Source of the DNA: a virus
IMG/VR virus record: IMGVR_UViG_3300032268_000189
Coordinates: 1-24,667 of that record
Length of the DNA: 24,667 nucleotides
Direction: 5' to 3' (one strand)
Of this stretch, positions 12,965 through 21,648 are shown piece by piece (the stretch's first letter is position 1; each line of letters opens with the position of its first letter). The notes beneath the pieces are model-generated. The model had not been told where the DNA came from, searched no databases, and worked only from the letters and a program-made list of their open reading frames with translations. The translations under genes and the position numbers were made by a program.

Positions 12965-13437
12965 TCGTTATTTCCTTTTCTGAGTAGTGGTAAAAAATTC
13001 CACTTCTCCTGTTGTACCACATAAAGTAGCGCATGTCGAATTGCATCGAGGGCGTGCCCAGCACCTCCTCGGTACCAGTAGCCCATGGTCTTGATTTTGG
13101 CATTAGGGAACATGCTCATTGCATTGGCGGGAAGTTGATACTTCAGCTCCTCGGGGTCGCGGCCATAGTACATCATGACCGCCTTGAGAACACCGATACA
13201 CTCGAGGCTGTATGGAGCCTGAGACTTTTTAGCCGTCTGCACATTAATTGTGAATTTTTCGCAGACAATCTCAAGATCGTCTCCGTACGTCACGAACAGC
13301 TGATGAAGCTTTTGGTAGTAGTCAAACATCTCCAGCTCGTCGGCCCAGATTAGCTGCGGGTCGCCTCCCTTTTCAAAGGCAGCGAGCGCCATGCCCGTTG
13401 TCTTTCCGGGGTCTACTGCCAGCACAAACTTAGGCAT
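12961..13437 (-). CDS. RuvC-like Holliday junction resolvase/RNase H-fold nuclease
   Basis: 158 residues from ATG 13437 ('MPKFVLAVDPGKTTG'), which overlaps the polymerase stop by eight bases; a TTG eight codons upstream is less likely. The RuvC-like acidic set is visible: D9 ('AVDPGKTTG'), E60 ('IVCEKF') and D131 ('GAGHALDAIRHALLYV'). The last motif is typical of phage RuvC-like resolvases. Such enzymes cut branched recombination or replication intermediates, and here the gene lies between the polymerase and the helicase, with overlaps on both sides. The fold family is quite clear. The exact substrate is inferred. Confidence 0.88.
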   Translation of the reverse strand: MPKFVLAVDPGKTTGMALAAFEKGGDPQLIWADELEMFDYYQKLHQLFVTYGDDLEIVCEKFTINVQTAKKSQAPYSLECIGVLKAVMMYYGRDPEELKYQLPANAMSMFPNAKIKTMGYWYRGGAGHALDAIRHALLYVVQQEKWNFLPLLRKGNNE

Positions 13438-15271
13438 CGTATTTCTGGCCCCAGTTCTCAAACGGTCCGTCTACTCCAGCAGTGAGCGGAATATCCCAGC
13501 CTTCGGTGGTGGTCATGCAGGACTGCACGACACGCATGATTTCCTCGGCGTTGTCCCGAGGTGCTTGAAGCACGATTTCGTCGTGTACAGGAACAATAAG
13601 AAGTTCGGTGAGGTCAGCCTGATCAAGTCGAATCAGGCTCTGCTTGAACACTTCCGCTGCCGTTCCCTGAATGAGGTAGTTGGTCAGCGAGTAGACGCGG
13701 TCGTCGTCGCAGGGGAGTCGGCGTCCAGTTCGAGTCATAACGTAGCCCCTACCCTCTTCACGGAAACGACGCATCCCAGATTCTTCAATTCGCTTCTGGA
13801 ACATCTTGACACCGGGGTAGTTTCCGTCGAAAGCCTCGACGACCTCACGCATGATTTCAGTTGTAACACCTGCGGTCAGAGCCATCTTGTCGACACCAGC
13901 ACCATAGAGCTTTCCGTAGATAACACCCTTGATGAGTTTACGACGAGGGTCTGATTTGGTCAGCGTGTTATCTTGATAGACCTGCTGCATGATCGAGGTA
14001 AACACGTCTCCACCAGTAGCATCGGCATCGTGGAACAACTTGATAAGGGTTGCATCTTCGCTGTAGTTGGCAGTGATACGGAACTCGACTTGATCAAGGT
14101 CGGACGAGATAATGACGTGGTCCTCATCCTTCGGAATAAACGCACGACGAACTGTGGCATCCCCAGAGGGAAGGGTCTGGAGCGCGGGTTCAGTAATCGA
14201 CATACGACCAGTACGGGCACGCAGCAAGTTGATGGACGGGTGTACGAATCCATCGACATTGTCGTTGATAAAGTTGAGGAAGTACGAGCTAGCTAGCTTG
14301 TCGGCCTTGCGTTGCTTGAGTACGGCATCAGCCAACTGCTTGACATCTGCATTACCGTCACGGACCAGCATGGAGAGTTGATCCTTGCTAACCGACTTAT
14401 TGCCCGACGGAGTGGTCTCCGTGATGTTAGCACCGAGCCCCTCAAAGGCATGGACAAGTTGCATGTTGCTTGTGATTAATACACCGCCATGAGCATTTTT
14501 AGCCCACTCCTTGACGGAGTCGGAGTAGCCCAGGAGTTCGTCGTACTTGCTCTTGGAGTACTCAAGATTTATTCGAGCGCCGTTGATTTCCATGCGCGTA
14601 ACAATCTTGCGAGCGGCCATCTCGAGTTCGTAGGCAATACTATATGGCTTCCCCGGACCGCAAAGTTCATAGAACTGCTCAAACAGACGCATCGTCAGTA
14701 CGGTGTCAAGTGCTCCATACGCCCAGTACGGCTCAAACGTGACAGGGACAGTGCCCCACGTCCATCCGTTATCCATAAATTGACGATCAAGAGTGTCCTG
14801 CAAAGCAACTGAGCGACCATCTACATATCGAGCAGCAAGGCGCTTGAGTGCTGCTGTCCCAAGAGGGTCAATGATTTGAGCCATAATCATGGTGTCATGA
14901 GCTTGGTGCCACGGCAGATCCCAGCGCGACTTGACGGCAAACCATCGAGCCTCAAACGCAATGTTGTGGCAGACGATAGGGCCCTCGTAGTTCTCCATCC
15001 CCTGATAGAAAACTCCAGACCACTCCTCCCAAGGGATTGCCCAGCCTTGCTGTGCGTCGCCCACCTGAACAAGGCGAATGTTTCCGTGCCATGGGGAGAA
15101 TGTATCGGTGCGACGACCGCCTGGCTTCTCGCCCGTTTCAATATCAATGGCAATAGCGTTCATCGGTCGGCGCTCGCCAAGCCACGAGAGAAACTGTTCT
15201 GCCTTTTCGACAGTGTCTACCAAGTGAAGCTTGACGTTAGAGAGGCCGCTCTCCGCTGGGGTCGTCGTCAT
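13430..15271 (-). CDS. polA: Family A DNA polymerase with 3'-5' exonuclease
   Basis: 613 residues; no 5'-3' nuclease domain, as usual for phage enzymes. Exonuclease motifs: 'DIET' (D43, E45), 'CHNIAFEARW' (N103) and 'YGALDTVLT' (Y185, D189). Polymerase: 'RARTGRMS' (351-358), motif A 'DLDQVEFR' (D391-R398), motif B 'RRKLIKGVIYGKLYG' (443-457) and motif C 'HDE' (563-565). The position matching E. coli Phe762 is Tyr452, and motif A carries Leu where E. coli Pol I has Tyr706. ATG 15271 is backed by AGGAGA eight bases upstream, although this start lies 35 bases inside the preceding gene. It is the core replicase of the block and would extend primers made by the primase-polymerase at 1-1595. Confidence 0.96.
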   Translation of the reverse strand: MTTTPAESGLSNVKLHLVDTVEKAEQFLSWLGERRPMNAIAIDIETGEKPGGRRTDTFSPWHGNIRLVQVGDAQQGWAIPWEEWSGVFYQGMENYEGPIVCHNIAFEARWFAVKSRWDLPWHQAHDTMIMAQIIDPLGTAALKRLAARYVDGRSVALQDTLDRQFMDNGWTWGTVPVTFEPYWAYGALDTVLTMRLFEQFYELCGPGKPYSIAYELEMAARKIVTRMEINGARINLEYSKSKYDELLGYSDSVKEWAKNAHGGVLITSNMQLVHAFEGLGANITETTPSGNKSVSKDQLSMLVRDGNADVKQLADAVLKQRKADKLASSYFLNFINDNVDGFVHPSINLLRARTGRMSITEPALQTLPSGDATVRRAFIPKDEDHVIISSDLDQVEFRITANYSEDATLIKLFHDADATGGDVFTSIMQQVYQDNTLTKSDPRRKLIKGVIYGKLYGAGVDKMALTAGVTTEIMREVVEAFDGNYPGVKMFQKRIEESGMRRFREEGRGYVMTRTGRRLPCDDDRVYSLTNYLIQGTAAEVFKQSLIRLDQADLTELLIVPVHDEIVLQAPRDNAEEIMRVVQSCMTTTEGWDIPLTAGVDGPFENWGQKYDA

Positions 15272-15503
15272 CTAGTAAATCTCCTTCGTCGTTGTCGTCG
15301 TCTAAATTTTCTATCCCCTCAGTGTACTGGATATCCTCGTCCGACACAAGGGGACGGTCCATCATCTGATCGTACAAGATGTGGCCAATAATTTCGTTAG
15401 AGTCCTTGGATGAGAACCCTTGACGCTGTAATTCTTGGTGAAGCTCATGCATTTCAACCAGCAACATTTGCAGGGGGCTGTGTTGAAAGTCTGGATTTGT
15501 CAC
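15237..15503 (-). CDS. Small acidic protein of unknown function
   Basis: 88 residues from GTG 15503, overlapping the upstream stop by four bases (GTGA). The first half is helical and Gln/His/Leu-rich ('MLLVEMHELHQELQRQGF'). The second is very acidic ('NLDDDNDEGDLLDDDD'), like a disordered tail. The 3' end overlaps the polymerase start by 35 bases in a different frame, so the acidic tail is encoded by sequence that also starts the polymerase gene. Not recognised. An acidic tail of this kind may mimic DNA or bind basic partners, but there is no direct evidence. Confidence 0.7.
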   Translation of the reverse strand: MTNPDFQHSPLQMLLVEMHELHQELQRQGFSSKDSNEIIGHILYDQMMDRPLVSDEDIQYTEGIENLDDDNDEGDLLDDDDPSGERPL

Positions 15504-15970
15504 GGGATGCGCTCTATTCTGTAGATTGATTCTATACGAGAGTCGTTGTGTGATGCCGACTCAAGCAGTCGCTGTGCGACCTTAGTCAGATATCGCGCAC
15601 CTCCTTCATCATACTTGTAGAGAGCCTCGAGGACCGCCTGTGGTTCGTCACTGACTTGGGCCCAGTATCGGTTCTTTTCAGGGAACACGAGTTGAGCCTC
15701 AGGGCTTGGCTTGCAGTCAGGACATTCAAGGGAGTCAACATCAATGTCGTTCCACTCAACCTCGGTCAGACCGTACCGAGAGACCAGGGCACATGAAGCT
15801 GTATGATAAACTTTTGACCGGCCAATGCGCGAGAGGACGTAGGCTCCGCTTCCGGTCTGGTAGAGCTTGAACTCGATCCATCGGATAGAGTCACCGCGCC
15901 GTGAGGTAGATTCGCCAAGAAGACGCCCCTCGAACTCGAGGGTACGCGGCCCGTCTTTTACGTAGTACAT
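15500..15970 (-). CDS. Unknown protein with Ada-like zinc motif
   Basis: 156 residues from ATG 15970 with GAGGG just upstream. Residues 55-88 contain 'YHTASCALV' (H56, C60) and 'LECPDCKP' (C83, C86), i.e. H-x3-C-x22-C-x2-C, similar in layout to the metal-binding region of Ada-type DNA repair proteins, where a Cys/His cluster ends in 'CxxCxP'. The first 50 residues look like beta strands ('WIEFKLYQTGSGAYVLSRIG'), the last 60 like helices ('AVLEALYKYDEGGARYLTKV'). It begins the replication block, so it may be the first gene of that transcript. Function unknown; the zinc site is inferred from spacing. Confidence 0.75.
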   Translation of the reverse strand: MYYVKDGPRTLEFEGRLLGESTSRRGDSIRWIEFKLYQTGSGAYVLSRIGRSKVYHTASCALVSRYGLTEVEWNDIDVDSLECPDCKPSPEAQLVFPEKNRYWAQVSDEPQAVLEALYKYDEGGARYLTKVAQRLLESASHNDSRIESIYRIERIP

Positions 15971-15974
15971 TGTC

Positions 15975-15985
15975 CCTCTATTCTA
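15975..15985 (-). promoter_or_regulatory. Promoter-like motif at the head of the replication block
   Basis: TAGAATAGAGG (15985-15975, minus strand) is preceded by TGA, fitting an extended -10 (TGn-TAGAAT). It is shared with 8654-8644 and 1698-1708. The ATG at 15970 follows only four bases after the motif, so a transcript from here would be nearly leaderless; the GAGGG may instead just be a ribosome site. Confidence 0.4.
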
Positions 15986-15991
15986 TCATTT

Positions 15992-16243
15992 TTATGGAAC
16001 AACGGTGTGAGTATCAGCTTCGGGCTCAGGGTCTGGGACTGGTTCAAGATCCGGGTCAAGCTCCAGAAAAAGCTGAGCATTTGGATCCGTGAACGTAGTT
16101 CCGTCCCATTGGTGGCCGATGCTACACTCATTAGTTTCAGCGGTGATTTCAACTGCCCAGTCTCCAAGGGACTCGAGGTTGTCAGCGACAATTGTATTAA
16201 TAACTGTTCCGCTATTGAGATCAATCACAGCAAATCTTGGCAT
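15992..16243 (-). CDS. Small tail-fibre-associated protein
   Basis: 83 residues from ATG 16243 behind AAGGAAAA. 'RFAVIDLNSGTVINTIVADN' followed by 'GHQWDGTTFTDP' matches a common small phage protein whose gene follows tail fibres and which has the layout 'A.id..g.VvN.Iva' + 'W.ydG..F..P'. Members are thought to assist fibre folding or be part of the fibre, but this is not proven. The C-terminal third is Pro/Glu/Asp-rich ('DPDLEPVPDPEPEADT'). It directly follows the glycine-rich fibres. The 52-base gap before it (16244-16295) holds only short AT-rich repeats (two ATATCC copies). Confidence 0.65.
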   Translation of the reverse strand: MPRFAVIDLNSGTVINTIVADNLESLGDWAVEITAETNECSIGHQWDGTTFTDPNAQLFLELDPDLEPVPDPEPEADTHTVVP

Positions 16244-16295
16244 TATTTTCCTTACTACTTATATTTGGATATTTAACTATTAGTGGATATGATCT

Positions 16296-17126
16296 TTACC
16301 AGTAGATGAGTAGTGCTCCTGCCCCACCAGACCCATGAGTATCATTGTTTGTGGAGCCCCCACCGCCGCCTCCACCAAGACCACCATTCCCTGCTTTAAC
16401 ATCTGCAGTAGCGGATACTCCATTTCCTGCTATACCAGCACCACCACCGCCATTAGCAAGTCTTGGGTTGTTTCCAGAAACAGCAGCACCACCTGTATAC
16501 CCTAGAATGCTATTTCCTCCAGCACCCCCCGTAGCAGTTCCAGATGTTACTACGTTCCCAGCGCCCCCTCCGCCCCCAGCAAAACCAGAACCGCCAGAAC
16601 CACCGACAACTGTAGACCCAGCAGTAGTGCTTCTCGCACCCCCACCGCCTCCGCCAAATACACCAGCAACACTGCTGAAGTTTCCTGAACCTCCGACACC
16701 AGCGCCCCCAGCGCCACCAACTGATAACCAGAGAGTAGAACCACTTCCGCCAACGTTGCCGACAGTATCTGCGCCACCGCCTCCACCAGAAGACCCATTT
16801 GTGCCAGCAGTACCATCACCATTTTGGTTGCCTCCCCCGCCACCGCTTGCGTAGAGTCCTGAGTATCTTGAGGCATTTCCGTTAGCGCCGTCACCTCCTC
16901 CAGAGCCAATAGATACGCTAGTTACAGCAGGAACAAGGCCCCACACGACTGCGCCTGCTCCACCGCCTCCAGAAGACGAGCTCGAAGAACCCTTAGAACC
17001 ACCTCCGCCTCCACCAGCGAGGATAGCAAAAACAATTGCAGGCGCACCCGTCATGTCAACGGTTGTGCCCGATGTGACGGTTCGTTGAAGACTCATTCCC
17101 TTAGGGACAATTGCTGTTACAGACAT
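16296..17126 (-). CDS. Glycine-rich tail fibre/adhesin protein, paralogue 3 (no N-terminal tag)
   Basis: 276 residues. Opens with 'SLQRTVTSGTTVDMTGAPAI' then 'VFAILAGGGGGG', followed by about 220 residues of Gly-rich repeats (GGGGG, GGAGGAG, GSGG) broken by short Ser/Asn/Thr segments, and ends 'GGAGALLIYW'. The same head, Gly body and 'LL(I/L)YW' end occur in the two genes upstream. Gly-rich bodies of this kind in phage adhesins form polyglycine-helix sandwiches with exposed loops that bind receptors. This copy lacks the 'KRYNS.TSAWE' N-terminal tag. The ATG is two bases after the upstream stop with no ribosome site, so translation is probably coupled. Its codon pattern (GGN runs) makes long antisense Pro-rich frames that are artefacts. 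Confidence 0.8.
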   Translation of the reverse strand: MSVTAIVPKGMSLQRTVTSGTTVDMTGAPAIVFAILAGGGGGGSKGSSSSSSGGGGAGAVVWGLVPAVTSVSIGSGGGDGANGNASRYSGLYASGGGGGNQNGDGTAGTNGSSGGGGGADTVGNVGGSGSTLWLSVGGAGGAGVGGSGNFSSVAGVFGGGGGGARSTTAGSTVVGGSGGSGFAGGGGGAGNVVTSGTATGGAGGNSILGYTGGAAVSGNNPRLANGGGGAGIAGNGVSATADVKAGNGGLGGGGGGGSTNNDTHGSGGAGALLIYW

Positions 17127-17128
17127 AA

Positions 17129-18106
17129 TTACCAGTACAGAAGTACTGCTCCACCTCCTCCTGCCCCACCAGAGGCGTTGATACTAGTATTAGCGAGTGC
17201 GCCTCCGCCACCGCCTCCGCCGAGTCCACCTGCGCCGCCCGGTTTGTTTGTTGAGGTGTTAGCAGCAGCAATACCAGCGGCACCAAAACCTAAAACCCCT
17301 GTTCCACCGCTTCCTGAAGCGCCACGGGCACCACTGCTTGTGACAGACGCACCAGCAGTTCCTGCCCCGTAAAGTCCAGCCCCACCAGCCCCTGCGAGAC
17401 TAGTTCCGCTTGCGCTTGCACCAACACCAGCGGCAGAAGCGCCCCCTCCCCCACCAGTCAGACCAGAGCCTCCAGTTCCACCAGTAGTGGGGTTTGACCC
17501 TGTTGACGAGGTGTTAGAGTGCCCTCCCCCACCTCCGCCAGCAGAACCGCTCTCTCCATTTTCGCCAACAATAGCAGCATTGTCGTTTGAGTTCGAGTCT
17601 CCGCCTTTCCCGCCGTATCTATATCCAAAAGAAGACGAAGCGCCTCCTGCAGTAGAGGCAGTACCAGCACTGGTTACACCACTCCCGCCAGCACCAGACC
17701 CAAGTGACGAGGCATCCCCAGCAACAGTAAGAGAGCCTCCTCCACCGCCCGCACCACCTGCAGCGTAGAGGCCAGCGTACATGGTGGTTCCTCCCGTAGA
17801 ACCATTAACGGTACTAGAAGTTCCCCCCGCTCCACCAGAACCGATAGTTACAGTGTCTTCGGGGACTACCCAGCCAAAAGTTACGGCTCCGCCGCCACCT
17901 CCGCCTCCAGCGTGCCCAGCAGCACTGGAGCCTCCGCCCCCACCTCCGCCTCCTACGACGAGAGCAAAAACCAAAGGCGGTGCACCAGTAAGGTCTACGC
18001 TCGTTCCCGAAGTAATAGTGCGCTGTAAAGTCAATCCGTCAATGGGATTGACAACGGCAGTTTCCCATGCCGAAGTTGTAGAGTTGTATCTCTTTAGTGT
18101 GCTCAT
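17129..18106 (-). CDS. Glycine-rich tail fibre/adhesin protein, paralogue 2
   Basis: 325 residues from ATG 18106 with a GGAGTG site. N-terminal tag 'LKRYNSTTSAWETAVV' (4-19), then 'LTLQRTITSGTSVDLTGAP' and 'LVFALVVGGGGGGG', then about 270 residues of glycine-rich repeats, ending 'GGAVLLYW'. The loop residues between Gly runs differ from those of its neighbours, as expected for receptor-facing positions. The N-terminal tag, shared with the genes on both sides of 19114, may attach the protein to the fibre or be part of a common folding head. The family assignment rests on composition and these repeated modules. Confidence 0.8.
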   Translation of the reverse strand: MSTLKRYNSTTSAWETAVVNPIDGLTLQRTITSGTSVDLTGAPPLVFALVVGGGGGGGGSSAAGHAGGGGGGGAVTFGWVVPEDTVTIGSGGAGGTSSTVNGSTGGTTMYAGLYAAGGAGGGGGSLTVAGDASSLGSGAGGSGVTSAGTASTAGGASSSFGYRYGGKGGDSNSNDNAAIVGENGESGSAGGGGGGHSNTSSTGSNPTTGGTGGSGLTGGGGGASAAGVGASASGTSLAGAGGAGLYGAGTAGASVTSSGARGASGSGGTGVLGFGAAGIAAANTSTNKPGGAGGLGGGGGGGALANTSINASGGAGGGGAVLLYW

Positions 18107-18115
18107 GTGTCACTC

Positions 18116-19113
18116 CTACCAGTACAGCAAGATCGCGCCAACACCGCCGACGCCTCCCGCTCCACCTGAAGTTCCAGCGCCTCCGCCGCCTCCGCCGTCT
18201 CCGCCTCGTCCACCGGCGCGAGCGGTTGTTCCAGTTCCCGAAGCACCTGAAGCAGGGCCAGTTACCGTTCCGTAACTATATGTGCCCGGCACTAAATATC
18301 CAGCGCCTCCGCCACCAGCGGCCTGCTTACCAACAGCCGACGTAGCGGCAACGGATACCGCTGTTGCTCCCGCACCGCCAAGCCCAACCCCGCCAGCGCC
18401 TCCAGTGATGAGACCCGTTGAGGTTGCATTTGTGCAGGCGCTTCCGCCACCCCCGCCAGTTAGAGTAAGAATTGTTGATGATGTCCCAGCGCCAGTTCCA
18501 GCGGTCGAAGCAGTTGCGGTTCCAGTTGTCAGTGCTCCACCACCACCGCCCCCAGAGATAGCAATAGCGCTACCAGAACCACCAGTAGCAGCGGTAGCAG
18601 CAGTTACAGCCGACCCGCCTGCTCCGCCAATTTGATATCCCATATAAGAGACAGTAGTGGCAGCAATAGTTCCAGCAGTAGTTGTATTTCCAGCGCCACC
18701 AGATCCAGCACCACTCACAGCAGATGTTGCAGCGGCAGCCTTGCCACCTGCGGTTCCACCTTCAGCATAAAGACCTCCGTATGAGGAAGACCCGCCGTTA
18801 GTTGCAGCGGTTGCTCCTGTAGCGCCAGTCCCACCAGCACCAATAATGCACGAAGTAGAAGCAGGAACCCAACCAGAAACAACGGCTCCTCCGCCTCCAC
18901 CGCCACCAACTTGGTAGTTGACGTTGTTGCCGTTTCCGCCACCTCCGCCACCTCCGACGACGACAGCATAGATGATGGGGGGAGCACCAACAAGGCTAAC
19001 TGTTGTTGTAGCAGGGTTGATAATTGTCTGCTGAAGAGTCAGGACGCCTGTAGCACCAACAATGACTGGCTCCCACGCAGAAGTACCAGAGTTATATCTT
19101 TTCAGGATTGGCA

Positions 19114-19114
<1 letters not shown>
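18116..19114 (-). CDS. Glycine-rich tail fibre/adhesin protein, paralogue 1
   Basis: 332 residues from ATG 19114, which overlaps the upstream stop by one base (TAATG); an in-frame ATG at 19165 would lie inside that gene. The tag is 'ILKRYNSGTSAWEPVIVGATG' (residues 3-23), closest to that of the collagen fibre gene upstream ('[20 protein letters not shown]'). Then 'LTLQQTIINPATTTVSLVGA' and 'IIYAVVVGGGGGGG', about 250 residues of Gly-rich repeats, and 'GGVGAILLYW' at the end. It is the first of three tandem paralogues. As with its relatives, a role at the fibre tip in host binding is inferred. Confidence 0.8.
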
Positions 19115-21489
<2,375 letters not shown>

Positions 21490-21499
21490 TATTTATCTC

Positions 21500-21640
21500 C
21501 TACTGAAGTTCTCTCCACGCGAGGTACTCTTGGTACATTCGGTTGGCTGGGTCGGCTGGGATAGACCAAATTTTTCCAGAGTCGTCTGTGTAGCGGATAC
21601 TTACTCCGCCAGTTTCTTCATTGACTATTTCTTCGTACAC
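21500..21640 (-). CDS. 46-residue protein between two fibre genes
   Basis: GTG 21640 with AGGAGA five bases upstream (overlapping the previous stop) opens a 46-codon frame ending at TAG 21502-21500. It begins 'MYEEIVNEETGGVSIRYTDD' and contains 'WSIPADPANRMYQEYLAWRE'. The 'IP.DPAN..YQEYLAW' pattern is common in small phage proteins or tail-fibre appendices encoded beside fibre genes, for which no firm function is known. Nine bases separate it from the upstream stop and ten from the next start. Too short for default gene finders, but start, ribosome site and packing all support it. Confidence 0.72.
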   Translation of the reverse strand: MYEEIVNEETGGVSIRYTDDSGKIWSIPADPANRMYQEYLAWRELQ

Positions 21641-21648
21641 TGTGTCTC

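Noticed and set aside
13391-13954. 187-codon plus-strand frame
   Set aside because: Antisense to the polymerase and resolvase genes; no start signal or family.
15515-15530. CAGAATAGAGC before the GTG at 15503 as a fourth promoter motif
   Set aside because: It lies in the coding end of the upstream gene (residues 'YRIERIP') and matches only part of the motif; chance is likely.
16345-18635. Long plus-strand Pro-rich frames (16345-16854, 17085-17372, 17487-17768, 17781-18275, 18282-18635)
   Set aside because: They mirror GGN glycine codons of the minus-strand fibre genes, which give CC-rich antisense codons. Their protein sequence is a by-product of composition.
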